Part shown: positions 21,397 through 31,692 of the stretch, one piece after another | Layout of the letters: the number at the start of each line of letters is the position of its first letter | Position numbering within the stretch: the first letter of the stretch is position 1 | NCBI RefSeq assembly: GCF_029201565.1 | Contig: NZ_CP104002.1 | Coordinates: 2,125,001 to 2,189,000, forward strand | DNA length: 64,000 nt | DNA from: Devosia sp. SD17-2 | Lineage (GTDB): Bacteria; Pseudomonadota; Alphaproteobacteria; Rhizobiales; Devosiaceae | Direction: 5' to 3' | Notes under the pieces: generated by a model | The model's input: the letters and a program-made list of their open reading frames with translations, nothing else | Databases searched by the model: none | What the model was told of the DNA's origin: nothing | Program-made: the position numbers and the translations under genes

Positions 21397-23490
21397 ATGA
21401 TCATTCAGGCGATTGTCTTTCTGCCCCTCATCGGGGCACTCGTAGCGGGCCTTCTCGGCCGCAGCATCGGCCATCGGCCAAGCGAGTTCATCACCACTGG
21501 ATTGCTGATCATTGCAGCGGTCCTGAGCTGGGTCGTGTTTATCCCGGTCGCCTTTGGCGACGGTCTGGTCGGCGCCGTGGGCGATGGCCAGGCGGCCGTG
21601 CTCAAGGTCGAGGTGATGCGCTGGATCCAGGTCGGCGAGATGGACCTGCGCTGGACGCTCCGCGTCGATACGCTCACGGCCATCATGCTGGTGGTGGTGA
21701 ACACGGTCTCGGCGCTCGTACACGTCTATTCCATCGGCTACATGGCCGACGATCCGCATCGCTCGCGGTTCTTCGCCTATCTCTCGCTCTTCACCTTCGC
21801 CATGCTGATGCTGGTGACCGCCGACAACTTCCTGCAGATGTTCTTCGGCTGGGAAGGCGTGGGTCTGGCGTCCTATCTGTTGATCGGCTTCTGGTATACG
21901 CGTCCGTCCGCCAGCGCCGCCGCCATGAAGGCCTTCGTGGTCAACCGCGTTGGTGACTTCGGCTTCGCGCTCGGCATTTTCGGCGCCTTCCTCGTTCTCG
22001 GCCATATCGACTTTGATGGCGCCTTCGAGGCAGCGGGTGCGTTTGGCGAAACCGGCCTGCCGGTGATCCAGTTCCTGTCCTGGGAACTCGACGCCATGAC
22101 CGTGATCTGCCTGCTGCTGTTCATGGGCGCCATGGGCAAGTCGGCGCAGTTCCTGCTGCACACCTGGCTGCCAGACGCCATGGAAGGCCCGACACCCGTG
22201 TCGGCGCTGATCCATGCCGCAACCATGGTGACCGCCGGCGTGTTCATGGTGGCGCGCCTGTCGCCGCTGTTCGAAACCTCGCCTTTCGCCCTGACGGTCG
22301 TCATCGTCATCGGTGCCATCACCGCCTTCTTTGCGGCGACGGTCGGCCTCGTCCAGAACGACATCAAGCGCGTCATCGCCTACTCGACCTGTTCGCAGCT
22401 CGGATACATGTTCGTGGCGCTGGGGGCAGGGGCCTATTCGGCCGGTGTCTTCCACCTCTTCACCCATGCCTTCTTCAAGGCTCTCCTGTTCCTGGGCGCC
22501 GGCGCGGTCATCCATGCCATGCACCATGAGCAGGACATGCGGAACATGGGCGGGCTCAAGAAGAAGATCCCGATCACCTATGCGATGATGCTGATTGGCA
22601 CGCTGGCGCTGACCGGCGTCGGTATCCCGGGGACAAGCATCGGCTTTGCCGGCTTCTTCTCCAAGGATTCGATCATCGAAAGCGCCTATGCGGTCGGTGG
22701 CAATGTCGGCAGCCTCGCTTTCTGGCTGCTGGTGATCGCCGCGCTGTTCACGAGCTTCTACTCGTGGCGCCTGATCCACCTGACCTTCCACGGTTCGCCG
22801 CGCGATGCGCAGCACCATGGCGAAGGCCCGCATCCTGACCCGGCACATTCGGCTCTGGAAAGCCATGACGAGCATCACGGGCATGACCACGCCCACCATC
22901 CCCATGGCTCGGCCTATGACAATGCCCATGAAGCGCCCAACGTCATGCTGGTGCCGCTCTACGTGCTGGCTGTCGGCGCAGTGCTGGCGGGTGTGGTGTT
23001 CTACGGCATGTTCTTCCACGACGTGGAGCACATCGAGCACTTCTTCGCCGGGTCGATCTATGTCGATCACCAGGTCATCGAAGATGCGCACCATGTGCCG
23101 CTTTGGGTGAAGTGGAGCGCGACCATCTCCATGATCATCGGCTTCGTCGCCGCCTGGTACATGTACATCAAGCGCCCCGACGTGCCGGGCAAGCTGGCTG
23201 CCGCCAATCCCGGCCTCTACAAGTTCCTGCTCAACAAGTGGTACTTCGACGAGCTCTACAACTTCATCTTCGTGCGCCCGACCCTGTGGATCGGCCGTGC
23301 GGTGTGGAAGGGGTTCGATGACTGGCTGGTTGACGGCAAGATCGCCGAGGGCCTTGGCCGTCGCGTGCAGGATGTCACCTCCTGGGTGGTCAAGCTGCAG
23401 TCGGGCTATCTCTATCACTATGCCTTCGCCATGCTGATCGGCATCGCGGCGCTGCTGACCTGGGCCATCGCGGCCGGGGGACTGATCTGA
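21397..23490 (+). CDS. nuoL: NADH-quinone oxidoreductase subunit L
   Basis: 697-residue distal antiporter-like proton pump of complex I, with about 15-16 helices and the lateral amphipathic helix near the C-terminus. Conserved blocks include [19 protein letters not shown], the [28 protein letters not shown] motif and [15 protein letters not shown] markedly histidine-rich loop lies at about residues 471-512 ([20 protein letters not shown]). The stop overlaps the nuoM start by one base (TGATG). Confidence 0.98.
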   Translation: MIIQAIVFLPLIGALVAGLLGRSIGHRPSEFITTGLLIIAAVLSWVVFIPVAFGDGLVGAVGDGQAAVLKVEVMRWIQVGEMDLRWTLRVDTLTAIMLVVVNTVSALVHVYSIGYMADDPHRSRFFAYLSLFTFAMLMLVTADNFLQMFFGWEGVGLASYLLIGFWYTRPSASAAAMKAFVVNRVGDFGFALGIFGAFLVLGHIDFDGAFEAAGAFGETGLPVIQFLSWELDAMTVICLLLFMGAMGKSAQFLLHTWLPDAMEGPTPVSALIHAATMVTAGVFMVARLSPLFETSPFALTVVIVIGAITAFFAATVGLVQNDIKRVIAYSTCSQLGYMFVALGAGAYSAGVFHLFTHAFFKALLFLGAGAVIHAMHHEQDMRNMGGLKKKIPITYAMMLIGTLALTGVGIPGTSIGFAGFFSKDSIIESAYAVGGNVGSLAFWLLVIAALFTSFYSWRLIHLTFHGSPRDAQHHGEGPHPDPAHSALESHDEHHGHDHAHHPHGSAYDNAHEAPNVMLVPLYVLAVGAVLAGVVFYGMFFHDVEHIEHFFAGSIYVDHQVIEDAHHVPLWVKWSATISMIIGFVAAWYMYIKRPDVPGKLAAANPGLYKFLLNKWYFDELYNFIFVRPTLWIGRAVWKGFDDWLVDGKIAEGLGRRVQDVTSWVVKLQSGYLYHYAFAMLIGIAALLTWAIAAGGLI

Positions 23491-25064
23491 TGACCTTTGA
23501 GAATTCTATCCTCACGCTTCTGACGTTCCTGCCGCTTCTTGGGGCAGCGCTGATCCTCCTTTCGCCAAAGACGGCGGTTGGAGCGATCCGCTGGATCGCC
23601 CTTGCCACCACGGTCGTGACCCTGGTGCTGTCGCTGTGGATGTGGTCGGCCTTCGATCCGTCCAATCCCGGCTTCCAGTTCGTCGTGAACTTCAACTGGC
23701 TCGGCGACAGCATTGGCTATCGCGTGGGCGTCGACGGCATCTCGGTGCTGTTCGTGGTGCTCTCGGCGCTCTTGATGCCGTTCTGTATCCTGGCCAGCTG
23801 GGAATCCATCGAGCATCGGGTCAAGGAATACATGATCGTATTCCTCGTCCTGGAAATGCTGATGATCGGCGTGTTCACCACGCTCGACCTGGCAATGTTC
23901 TATGTGTTCTTCGAAGGCACGCTGCTGCCGATGTTCCTCATCATCGGTATCTGGGGCGGCAAGCGCCGCATCCAGGCGGCCTACAAGTTCTTCTTCTACA
24001 CCTTCATCGGTTCGGTGCTGATGCTGCTGGCCATCATGGCCATGTACTGGAATGCCGGCACGTCCGACATCTCGCGCCTGCTCACCCACGAATTCCCGGA
24101 GAGCATGCAGTTCTGGCTGTGGCTGGCGTTCTTCGCCTCGCTGGCCGTGAAGATGCCGATGTGGCCATTCCATCGCTGGCTGCCGGAAGCGCACGTGGAA
24201 GCACCGACCGCTGGCTCCGTTATCCTAGCGGCGATCCTGCTCAAGCTAGGCGGCTACGGGTTCCTGCGCTTCTCGCTGCCGATGTTCCCGGACGCCTCGG
24301 CCTATTTCGCCAATTTCGTCTTCTTCCTTTCGGTTGCTGCGATCATCCTCACCTCGGTAGTGGCTCTGGTGCAGACCGACATCAAGAAGCTAATCGCCTA
24401 TTCTTCCGTGGCGCACATGGGCTTTGTGACCATGGGCATCTTTGCGGGCAACGCGCTGGGTATCCAGGGCGCCATGTTCCAGATGATCTCGCATGGTCTG
24501 GTGTCGGGCGCGCTCTTCCTTGCCGTCGGCGTCATCTACGACCGCATGCACACGCGCGACATCGAGGCCTATGGCGGCCTAGTCGAGCGCATGCCGAAAT
24601 ATGCCTTCGCCTTCATGGTCTTCACCATGGCCAATGTCGGGCTTCCGGGCACGTCGGGCTTCGTCGGTGAGTTCCTGACCATGATCGGCGTGTTCCAGGT
24701 CAATACCTGGGTGGCGTTTGGCGCGGCATTCGGCATGGTCTTCTCGGCCTGCTACGCGCTTTGGCTCTATCGCCGGGTGATCTTCGGCGCACTGACCAAG
24801 GAAGGCCTCAAGGGTATTCTCGATCTCAATCTGCGCGAGAAGGTCACGCTCTATCCGCTGATCGTGATGATCATCGTCTTCGGTTTCTATCCGGCGCCGA
24901 TCCTCGATACGACGGCTTCTGCGGTGAACAACCTTGTGGCCCACTACGCCACTGCGGTCGGGCTCGACCCCGCCGTGTCCCTGGCTGATGCCCGGGCTCC
25001 CCTCGAATATGTCGCGCCCACGGGCGAGGCACAGCCGGCTGCGGCCGCGCCTGCTGCGCATTAG
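23490..25064 (+). CDS. nuoM: NADH-quinone oxidoreductase subunit M
   Basis: 524-residue antiporter-like proton pump with 14 predicted helices. [21 protein letters not shown] (conserved Glu in helix 5), [35 protein letters not shown] and [15 protein letters not shown] are family signatures. A short Ala/Pro-rich cytoplasmic tail ends the protein. Starts on the last base of nuoL. Confidence 0.98.
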   Translation: MTFENSILTLLTFLPLLGAALILLSPKTAVGAIRWIALATTVVTLVLSLWMWSAFDPSNPGFQFVVNFNWLGDSIGYRVGVDGISVLFVVLSALLMPFCILASWESIEHRVKEYMIVFLVLEMLMIGVFTTLDLAMFYVFFEGTLLPMFLIIGIWGGKRRIQAAYKFFFYTFIGSVLMLLAIMAMYWNAGTSDISRLLTHEFPESMQFWLWLAFFASLAVKMPMWPFHRWLPEAHVEAPTAGSVILAAILLKLGGYGFLRFSLPMFPDASAYFANFVFFLSVAAIILTSVVALVQTDIKKLIAYSSVAHMGFVTMGIFAGNALGIQGAMFQMISHGLVSGALFLAVGVIYDRMHTRDIEAYGGLVERMPKYAFAFMVFTMANVGLPGTSGFVGEFLTMIGVFQVNTWVAFGAAFGMVFSACYALWLYRRVIFGALTKEGLKGILDLNLREKVTLYPLIVMIIVFGFYPAPILDTTASAVNNLVAHYATAVGLDPAVSLADARAPLEYVAPTGEAQPAAAAPAAH

Positions 25065-25073
25065 GAGACCGAC

Positions 25074-26519
25074 GTGAACTCTGACGTTACTGATTTCGCG
25101 AGCCTGGCTCCCGCTTATCCCGAACTGCTGCTGGCAGTCGGCGCACTGGTGCTGCTGCTGCTCGGCGTGGTGATCAACAAGGAGCGCTCCGACGTTGTGT
25201 CGCTGCTCTCCATGGGCCTGCTGCTTGCGGCCGGCGTGGTCATTGCGGTGATGCCGTCGGACGGCATCATCTTCAATGGCCTGTTCATTTCCGACGCGTT
25301 CTCGCGCTACATGAAGTTGATCGTCATTGGTGGCGCTGTGCTGGCGCTGCTCTTGGCGCGCAACAATTCCGAGCAGCACGGCGTCCATAAATACGAGTAT
25401 TCCGTACTCGCTGTACTGGCGACGCTGGGCATGCTGATCATGGTTTCGGCCAATGATCTGATGAGCCTTTACGTCGGTCTCGAGCTCCAGTCGCTCTCGC
25501 TTTACGTCATGGCCGCCATCAAGCGCGATGACCCCAGGGCTTCCGAAGCGGGCCTCAAGTATTTCGTCCTCGGCGCGCTTTCGTCAGGCATGCTGCTCTA
25601 TGGTGCATCGCTGGTCTATGGCTTTACCGGCCACACCAATCTCGGCGCCATCTCGGCCGCAATCGCCACCGAGGGCCGCTCCATCGGCCTGATCTTCGGC
25701 CTTGTGTTCCTGCTCGCAGGCGTTGCCTTCAAGATTTCGGCCGTGCCGTTCCACATGTGGACGCCGGACGTCTATGAGGGCGCTCCGACCCCGGTCACTG
25801 CCTTCTTCGCCATGGCCCCCAAGGTGGCCGCCATGTCGCTGATGATCCGTCTCGTCATGGATACTTTCGAGCCGATCAGCCGCGACTGGCAGCAGGTCGT
25901 CATCTTCCTGTCCATCGCCTCCATGGTTCTGGCTGCCTTTGCGGCGATCGGGCAGAAGTCGATCAAGCGCCTGATCGCCTATTCGTCGATTGGCCACGTC
26001 GGTTTTGCGCTCGTGGGCCTTTCGTCGGGCACGCAGGTGGGTGTCGAAGGCGTTGCGATCTACATGGCCATCTATGTGATCATGACGGCCGGCCTCTTTG
26101 CCTGCATCCTGTCGCTGCGCACCGAGAATGGCTATGTCGAGAACATCGACGACATGGCCGGTGCGGCCCAGGCGCGTCCATTCGTGGCCGCGATCATGGC
26201 CGTTCTGATGTTCTCGCTGATCGGCCTGCCGCCGCTGGCCGGGTTCTTCGCCAAGTGGCAGGTGTTCCTCGCCGCGATCGAAGCCAATCTCTATGTGCTC
26301 TCGGTCATCGGCATGCTCGCCTCGGCAGTTAGCGCGTATTACTATCTGCGCGTGATCAAGACGATGTACTTTGACGAGCCGAAGACCCAGTTCGTTGCTG
26401 TGCCCGGTGAACTCAATGTCATCATGGCCGCGAGCGGCTTTCTCGTCGTCACCTACTACTTCACCCTCGGCAATCCGCTGACGTCGTTGGCGCAGACTGC
26501 TGCGGGAAGCCTGTTCTAG
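25074..26519 (+). CDS. nuoN: NADH-quinone oxidoreductase subunit N
   Basis: 481-residue third antiporter-like subunit of the membrane arm. Blocks include [62 protein letters not shown] and [15 protein letters not shown]. The start is GTG 25074, supported by AGGAG at 25063-25067. Last nuo gene; birA begins on the next base after the stop. Confidence 0.97.
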   Translation: MNSDVTDFASLAPAYPELLLAVGALVLLLLGVVINKERSDVVSLLSMGLLLAAGVVIAVMPSDGIIFNGLFISDAFSRYMKLIVIGGAVLALLLARNNSEQHGVHKYEYSVLAVLATLGMLIMVSANDLMSLYVGLELQSLSLYVMAAIKRDDPRASEAGLKYFVLGALSSGMLLYGASLVYGFTGHTNLGAISAAIATEGRSIGLIFGLVFLLAGVAFKISAVPFHMWTPDVYEGAPTPVTAFFAMAPKVAAMSLMIRLVMDTFEPISRDWQQVVIFLSIASMVLAAFAAIGQKSIKRLIAYSSIGHVGFALVGLSSGTQVGVEGVAIYMAIYVIMTAGLFACILSLRTENGYVENIDDMAGAAQARPFVAAIMAVLMFSLIGLPPLAGFFAKWQVFLAAIEANLYVLSVIGMLASAVSAYYYLRVIKTMYFDEPKTQFVAVPGELNVIMAASGFLVVTYYFTLGNPLTSLAQTAAGSLF

Positions 26520-27338
26520 GTGGCAAACTTCGCACTTGGGGCCAAGGCCCGGACCGCGGGATATCGCGTTGCCGGTTTCGACGAGATTGGCTCGACCAAC
26601 ACTGAAGCACTCGCGGCGGCTGCCGCGGGTGATCCTGGCGGCATCTGGTTTGCAGCTCTTCAGCAGACCGCAGGGCGGGGGCGGCGCGGACGCGCCTGGC
26701 AGTCGACGCCCGGAAATCTTGCCGCGAGCCTGCTGGTAATTCCCGACACCGATCCCGATATGATTGCAACTCTCGGCTTTGTTGCCGGCGTCGCGCTCGC
26801 CAAGGCACTTGGCACAATCCTCCCCCAGGGCATGTTGCAGAGTGTCGAGACCTGGGATGGCCGCGCCCGAGTGGCGCTCAAATGGCCAAATGACGTGCTC
26901 GCCGACGGGGCCAAGCTGGCCGGTATCCTGCTCGAAGCGGCCCGAACGCGGGATGGTCGGCAAGCCATTGTCATCGGGATCGGCGTTAACGTCGTTGCAG
27001 CGCCTTCGGATTTGCCTTATCCAGCGACCTCTCTGCGTACGCTCGGCATAGAGCGATCCGCAGAAGACGTGTTCGAAGCCTTGTCCGAGGCTTGGGTCGA
27101 AGCATTCGGCCTGTGGGCCGATGGCAGAGGTATTGGAGCAGTGCTCGATCTCTGGCGCCATTCGGCTGCAGGCTTGGGCGCTCCGGTCGCCGTCACTCAG
27201 GATGGTGTCGTACGAAACGGCATCTTTGAAACGATCGATTCCGCCGGACGGTTGATCATGCGCGACGATGAAGGCGCGCGCATCACCATTACCGCCGGGG
27301 ATGTACATTTTGGGGCAACGGCCAGCGCCCGAAGCTGA
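26520..27338 (+). CDS. birA: Biotin--[acetyl-CoA-carboxylase] ligase
   Basis: Attaches biotin to the carboxyl-carrier lysine through biotinyl-AMP. The GRGRRGR biotinyl-AMP loop is at residues 52-58, and KWPNDVLADGAKLAGILLE contains the catalytic Lys region. 272 residues with no N-terminal winged-helix domain, so it is a monofunctional (group I) ligase and not a repressor. The GTG start lies directly after the nuoN stop, with GGGAAG eight bases upstream. birA next to nuoN and rnj is a common alphaproteobacterial arrangement and probably reflects cotranscription. Confidence 0.93.
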   Translation: MANFALGAKARTAGYRVAGFDEIGSTNTEALAAAAAGDPGGIWFAALQQTAGRGRRGRAWQSTPGNLAASLLVIPDTDPDMIATLGFVAGVALAKALGTILPQGMLQSVETWDGRARVALKWPNDVLADGAKLAGILLEAARTRDGRQAIVIGIGVNVVAAPSDLPYPATSLRTLGIERSAEDVFEALSEAWVEAFGLWADGRGIGAVLDLWRHSAAGLGAPVAVTQDGVVRNGIFETIDSAGRLIMRDDEGARITITAGDVHFGATASARS

Positions 27339-27410
27339 CCACAAAAAAGGCAGGGCGACCGGCGACCAGAGTTCGCGCGGCGTCCGGCCAGAACAAGGAT
27401 AGAAAGACCC

Positions 27411-29084
27411 ATGGCCAAATCCCCAAGGGATGAGCTTGTCTTCGTGCCGCTTGGCGGCGTCGGTGAAATCGGCATGAATATGGGCGCGTACGGTTTTGGT
27501 CCGGCGCGCTCCCGCAAGTGGATTGTTGTCGATTGCGGCGTCAGCTTCGGCGGCCCGGACCTGCCCGGCATCGAGCTGATCATGGCGAACCCCGAGTTTC
27601 TCGAGGAAAACGCCGACGACGTGCTCGCGCTCATCCTGACCCACAGCCACGAAGATCACTATGGCGCCGTGCTCGACCTCTGGCCTGTCTTTGACAAGCC
27701 GGTCTATGCGACGCCGTTTACGGCCGCGATGCTGGCGGCCAAGCGGGCAGGGGACGGGATCGTCGAAAACGTCGACATCACCATCATGCGTCCGGGCAAG
27801 CCGTTCAACATCGGCCCGTTTACCATCGAGGCGATCAATGTCGCCCACTCGATCCCCGAGGCCAATGCGCTGCTGATCACCACGCCGGTCGGACGCGTGC
27901 TGCACACCGGCGACTGGAAGCTCGATCCGACCCCGACCATGGGTAATCCGACCGACTTCGCTCGCCTCCAGGCCATCGGCGGCGACACCGAATTGCCGCT
28001 GGCGCTCATCTGCGACTCGACCAATGCGATGAAGGATGGGCAGAGCCCGAGCGAGGCCGAAATCGGCGCGACGCTCGCAGCCCTGATCGCTGAAGCGCCG
28101 CATCGTGTTGCCGTCACCACCTTCGCCTCCAACGTGGGCCGCGTCGTCTCCATCGTGCGCGCCGCCCATCAGAACGGCCGCCAGGTGGTGATGTCGGGGC
28201 GCTCCCTCCATCGCATCATGGGCATCGCCAAGGAGCTTGGCATGCTCGAGGGCCTGCCGCCCGTGCTGGACCAGGATGCCTACAAGTCCGTGCCGCGCGA
28301 CAAGTGCGTGCTGATCTGTACCGGCAGCCAGGGTGAAGCCCGCGCCGCCATCGCCCGCATTGCGCGCGGTGACCACCCGGTCATCGATCTCAACGCCGGC
28401 GACCGGATGATCTTCTCGTCCTGGGCAATTCCGGGCAATGAGCGCGAAGTCATCGACATCCAGAACCTGCTCATCGACAAGGGCGTCGAGCTCATCACCC
28501 AGAACGATGCGCTGGTGCATGTCACCGGCCATCCGCGCCGCGACGAGCTGCGCCAGCTCTACAAGTGGGTGAAGCCGGAAGTGCTGGTGCCGGTGCACGG
28601 CGAAGCCATGCACCTGGCCGCCCATGCAAAGCTTGGTCGCGAAGAGGGCATTCCCAATGTGTGCGAAGCGCGCAATGGCGACATGGTCCGTCTCTTCCCT
28701 GAGCCAATGACCTTCCCGGCAGAAGTGCGCACCGGCGAGCTCTATCTCGACGGTCTCGTGCTCTGCACGCCCGAAGAGAGCGGCGTGAAAGGTCGTCGCC
28801 GCCTGTCCTTCGGCGGCCATGTCGTGGTCAGCCTCTGCGTCAATTCCAGTGGCCATGTCGTCTCTGGCCCGCAGTATGTCATCGAGGGCCTGCCCGAAAC
28901 CGAGGACGAGTCCATCGTCTATCTGGTCGAGGACACGGTCGGTGGTGTCATCAAGTCGATGCCACCCAAGCGCCGTTCGGATCCCGATGTGCTGGGTTCG
29001 GCCCTCTTCAAGGCCATCCGCAATGAGCTCAACGCATTCTGGGGCCGCAAGCCGAACGTGAACGTCTTCGTTCACCGCGTGTAA
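27411..29084 (+). CDS. rnj: Ribonuclease J
   Basis: 557-residue metallo-beta-lactamase/beta-CASP ribonuclease with 5'-exo- and endonuclease activity in RNA maturation and decay. The zinc motif THSHEDHYGAV (His78, His80, Asp82, His83) is followed by HTGDWKLDPTP and the beta-CASP blocks (VAVTTFASNVGRVVSI, ICTGSQGEARAA, HVTGHPRRDEL). Length is normal for RNase J. The alternative, a general metal-dependent hydrolase, is excluded by the beta-CASP blocks. Confidence 0.95.
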   Translation: MAKSPRDELVFVPLGGVGEIGMNMGAYGFGPARSRKWIVVDCGVSFGGPDLPGIELIMANPEFLEENADDVLALILTHSHEDHYGAVLDLWPVFDKPVYATPFTAAMLAAKRAGDGIVENVDITIMRPGKPFNIGPFTIEAINVAHSIPEANALLITTPVGRVLHTGDWKLDPTPTMGNPTDFARLQAIGGDTELPLALICDSTNAMKDGQSPSEAEIGATLAALIAEAPHRVAVTTFASNVGRVVSIVRAAHQNGRQVVMSGRSLHRIMGIAKELGMLEGLPPVLDQDAYKSVPRDKCVLICTGSQGEARAAIARIARGDHPVIDLNAGDRMIFSSWAIPGNEREVIDIQNLLIDKGVELITQNDALVHVTGHPRRDELRQLYKWVKPEVLVPVHGEAMHLAAHAKLGREEGIPNVCEARNGDMVRLFPEPMTFPAEVRTGELYLDGLVLCTPEESGVKGRRRLSFGGHVVVSLCVNSSGHVVSGPQYVIEGLPETEDESIVYLVEDTVGGVIKSMPPKRRSDPDVLGSALFKAIRNELNAFWGRKPNVNVFVHRV

Positions 29085-29092
29085 AGTTGAAC

Positions 29093-29122
29093 GGGCGCGA
29101 CAAGATAGCTTCTTTCGCGCCC
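29093..29122 (+). other. Stem-loop between rnj and the DUF1467 gene
   Basis: 8-bp perfect stem GGGCGCGA/TCGCGCCC with a 14-base loop; no T-tract follows. It may be an RNA processing or stability element. Confidence 0.4.
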
Positions 29123-29148
29123 GACCTATTTAACGGATAAGAGACGCC

Positions 29149-29400
29149 ATGCAGTTCATGTCCCTCGCCGCAGTCTTTTTCATCATCTGGTGGCTGTCAT
29201 TTGTGACAGTCCTGCCGATTGGCAATAAAAGCCACCACGAGACTGGTGCCGAGATCGTCAGTGGTACGGATCCGGGCTCGCCCGTTCTGCCGCGCATCGG
29301 GTTCAAGATCCTTCTGGCGACTGGGGTGGCGATCGTGGTCACTGCGCTCCTCTTCTGGGGCATGTCCAACGAGACGCTCCATCGCTACTGGAACCGCTGA
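29149..29400 (+). CDS. DUF1467 family small membrane protein
   Basis: 83 residues with two transmembrane segments (SLAAVFFIIWWLSFVTVLPIG and FKILLATGVAIVVTALLFWGM) around a short soluble loop. The WWLSFVTVLPIG segment followed by a charged loop ending in PR is typical of DUF1467, a family of unknown function conserved after rnj and before proS in alphaproteobacteria. A strong terminator follows. Start ATG 29149 after GATAAGAGACGCC. Confidence 0.85.
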   Translation: MQFMSLAAVFFIIWWLSFVTVLPIGNKSHHETGAEIVSGTDPGSPVLPRIGFKILLATGVAIVVTALLFWGMSNETLHRYWNR

Positions 29401-29406
29401 ATAAAC

Positions 29407-29437
29407 ACCCGCCCGACGCCAGTCCGGCGGGTTTTTT
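29407..29437 (+). terminator. Rho-independent terminator after the DUF1467 gene
   Basis: Stem ACCCGCC/GGCGGGT with a 12-base loop, followed by a T6 run. Confidence 0.85.
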
Positions 29438-29467
29438 GTGTCCGACGTTCGGCTGGACCGTGTGGCC

Positions 29468-29723
29468 TCACCTCACCGCATGGGCGTGCGCCATTTCCAG
29501 CACTGCGTAGAGGTCGGCATCGGTGGCCTCCCGCAAGTTTATGACCGTCCAGCCCTGTCTGCCCCATGCATTGGGCACGGGGCTAAAAAGTTCGGGCGCG
29601 ACTTCGCATTTGAGCAATTGTTCTTCCGGCAGCAATTTCACATTGGCGGTGAGCCCATCGGCAGCCAGCCTGACGTAGATGCGCCTGACCCGGAAGGCCG
29701 CCCGGTCAAAATGGGGCTTCTCC
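29468..29723 (-). pseudogene. MmcQ/YjbR-family gene, C-terminal part, split by IS66
   Basis: Reading leftwards from the IS end, this frame encodes PHFDRAAFRVRR, then segments such as GLTANVKLLPEEQ, VAPELFSPVPNAWGRQGW and a terminal MAHAHAVR, with a TGA stop at 29470-29468. NAWGRQGW is characteristic of MmcQ/YjbR (DUF419) proteins, which have a double-wing DNA-binding-like fold. The first 17-20 residues lie on the other side of the IS element at 32520-32580. Joining the two parts across a single copy of the 8-bp target gives 103 in-frame codons (102 residues), a normal short form of the family. The gene is therefore inactivated only by the insertion. Confidence 0.88.
29716..29723. repeat. Target-site duplication, left copy
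   Basis: GCTTCTCC, identical to 32520-32527. Eight bases is the length produced by IS66-family transposition. Confidence 0.93.
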
Positions 29724-29736
29724 GTAAGCGGTGTTC
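29724..29736. repeat. IS66 terminal inverted repeat, left on the plus strand
   Basis: GTAAGCGGTGTTC, complement of 32507-32519. Confidence 0.93.
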
Positions 29737-29752
29737 TGCGGCCACGTAGGTG

Positions 29753-30055
29753 TCAGGATCTCGGGAACTGCACGACGTTGTTGCCGCGCATGAAGGCGAT
29801 GGCGCCCTCGCTTTTCAGTGCGGCCAGGGCTGCATCTCGTGCCTCGCTGTCGGACCGGAACTGGTCGTCCCAGACGTGGCTGGCGTCCTGATAGTCCACG
29901 ACCTCCAGGTTCCATGTCTCGTCGGTTTCGAGACGATGGATGTTGATGAAGAAGGCATAGCCATCAACGACTACCCGCTGGCTCTTGCCTGATGTGACCA
30001 GGTTGGGGTCGTCTTGATCGTTCGTAGAGGGCGCCTCGTTGCTGGTGATTTCCGA
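29753..30055 (-). CDS. IS66 passenger reading frame of unknown function
   Basis: A 100-codon open frame within the IS, starting just after a TAA that lies 23 bases past the tnpC stop and ending with TGA at 29755-29753. Its product has normal protein composition: VVVDGYAFFINIHRL, then TWNLEVVDYQDASHVWDD, EARDAALAALKSEGA and a C-terminal MRGNNVVQFPRS. There is no ATG, GTG or TTG in the first half; the earliest is a GTG at about codon 53. The start has been lost, or it uses an unusual codon or translational coupling from tnpC. I do not recognise a functional family; similar frames accompany IS66 elements in related bacteria as far as I recall, which needs checking. Confidence 0.55.
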   Translation of the reverse strand, partial: SEITSNEAPSTNDQDDPNLVTSGKSQRVVVDGYAFFINIHRLETDETWNLEVVDYQDASHVWDDQFRSDSEARDAALAALKSEGAIAFMRGNNVVQFPRS

Positions 30056-30078
30056 TTATGCCGCCAGAGCCAACAGCG

Positions 30079-31623
30079 TCAATCGCCCAGCTGTGAAGCA
30101 TAATTCCACGGCAGCAGATCGTTGATGCGGCTCTGCTTGTGGTCGCTCACGAGGGCGCGGAGGGTCGTGGCGAGCCAAGCGTAGGGGTCGACGCCGTTCA
30201 GCTTGCAGGTTTCGATCAGCGAGGCGATGACGGCCCAGTTTTCGGCGCCAGCATCATGACCGGCAAAGAGCGCGTTTTTCCGGTTCAGCGCAATCGGACG
30301 GATAGTCCGCTCGACGGCATTGTTGTCGAGCTCGATGCGGCCATCGGCCAGGAATAGCACCAACCCCGGCCAGTATTTGGCGATGTAGCCCAGTGCCTCC
30401 CCGAGGGGCGCTTTCGCGGACACGCGGGCGCGATGATGATCGAGCCATTCTCTTATCCGGGCGGCGGCCGGCGCCGATCTCTGCTGGCGCGCAGCCAGGC
30501 GGTCATCCGGGCCCTGGCCTCGGATATCGGCCTCGATGGAATAGAGTTCGCGGATCAGCCTCACACCCTCTTCCGCAATAGGGGCGTTTCCCGCGCGCGT
30601 TATATCCACCAACTTGCGGCGGGCATGGGCCCAGCAATAGGCGAGCCTGATATTCGAACCGACGCGTCCAGGCGCGATCAGCCGATTATAGCCGGCATAG
30701 CCATCCACCTGCAGGATGCCGCCAAAGCCCTGCAAGATCCGTTCGGCATGAAGGCCGCCTCGGCCGGGCGCGTAGGTGAAGGCAACACCGGGTGGCGCGG
30801 TGCCACTCCAGGGCCGATCATCGCGGGCTAGGGCCCAGAAGTAACCGGTCTTGGTTTTTCGGGTACCGGGATCGAGCACCGGCGCGCGAGTTTCGTCCAT
30901 GAACAGCTTTGATGACCGCTTCAGATCCGCCAGCAGGGCATCATAGACCGGGCGCAGCTCGAAGGCGGCCCGACCAACCCAGTCGGCGAGGGTTGAACGG
31001 TCCAGATCAACACCCTGACGGCTAAAGATCTGGGCCTGGCGATACAACGGCAGGTGATCGGCGTACTTGCTGACCAGGACATGAGCGACCATGGCCTCGG
31101 TTGGCAGCCCGCCCGGGATCAACCGTCCGGGCGCCGGGGCTTGCACCACGCCGTCCGTGCAGAACCGGCAGGCATATTTAGGGCGACGGGTCACGATCAC
31201 GCGGAACTGGGCAGGGATCACGTCGAGCCGCTCGGAGACGTCCTCGCCAATGCGGTGCAGGCAACCGCCGCAGCCACAGACCAGGCTTTGGGGCTCGATG
31301 ATCTCCTCGATCCGCGGCAGGTGCTTGGGGAGCGAACCACGATTGGCGCTGCGGGGTTTGGCCGGCCGCCGGGCCGATCGGTCCTCGGCGTCCTCCTCGG
31401 CCTGGACAACCGCGATTGCCGTTTCCAGATCCTCCAGCGCCAGCTCGAACTGGTCTGGGTCGCTCTTTTCCGATCGACGCCCGAAGGCTGCCTGCTTGAA
31501 CGCAGCGACCAGCTTTTCCAGTTGGGCGATCCGCTCATCCTTGCGCTGATCACGCACCTCCGCGGCGATCAGCATCGCCTTGAGGGCGGCAATATCGTCA
31601 GGAAGTTCGGCGGCATTGAGCAT
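30079..31623 (-). CDS. tnpC: IS66 family transposase TnpC
   Basis: 514-residue DDE transposase. N-terminal leucine-zipper-like region (AALKAMLIAAEVRDQRKDERIAQLEKLVAAF, about 12-42), a zinc-finger-like block with CGCGGC and CRFC, then the catalytic core: Asp in KLFMDETRAPV, Asp in GILQVDGYAGYN and Glu in ELDNNAVERTIRP. The C-terminal IS66 domain ends YAWLATTLRAL...LPWNY. Full family length is about 510-530, so it is complete. Translated from ATG 31623 after a 69-base gap from tnpB. Confidence 0.95.
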   Translation of the reverse strand: MLNAAELPDDIAALKAMLIAAEVRDQRKDERIAQLEKLVAAFKQAAFGRRSEKSDPDQFELALEDLETAIAVVQAEEDAEDRSARRPAKPRSANRGSLPKHLPRIEEIIEPQSLVCGCGGCLHRIGEDVSERLDVIPAQFRVIVTRRPKYACRFCTDGVVQAPAPGRLIPGGLPTEAMVAHVLVSKYADHLPLYRQAQIFSRQGVDLDRSTLADWVGRAAFELRPVYDALLADLKRSSKLFMDETRAPVLDPGTRKTKTGYFWALARDDRPWSGTAPPGVAFTYAPGRGGLHAERILQGFGGILQVDGYAGYNRLIAPGRVGSNIRLAYCWAHARRKLVDITRAGNAPIAEEGVRLIRELYSIEADIRGQGPDDRLAARQQRSAPAAARIREWLDHHRARVSAKAPLGEALGYIAKYWPGLVLFLADGRIELDNNAVERTIRPIALNRKNALFAGHDAGAENWAVIASLIETCKLNGVDPYAWLATTLRALVSDHKQSRINDLLPWNYASQLGD

Positions 31624-31692
31624 GACCAGAATCTACCAGATCAGGCGCCGCCGATCCCGCAGAAAGACAGGCCCTGAGTCATCCTGCCGCAG

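Noticed and set aside
25584..29075. 1163-codon minus-strand frame opposite nuoN, birA and rnj
   Set aside because: Antisense frame through genes with strong family matches; no motifs.
29385..29992. Several 60-80 codon frames on both strands near the left IS end
   Set aside because: They are in other frames than the yjbR remnant and the IS passenger frame, which have clear protein-like sequence.
31054..31677. Plus-strand frames of 150-207 codons opposite tnpC
   Set aside because: Antisense shadows of the transposase.
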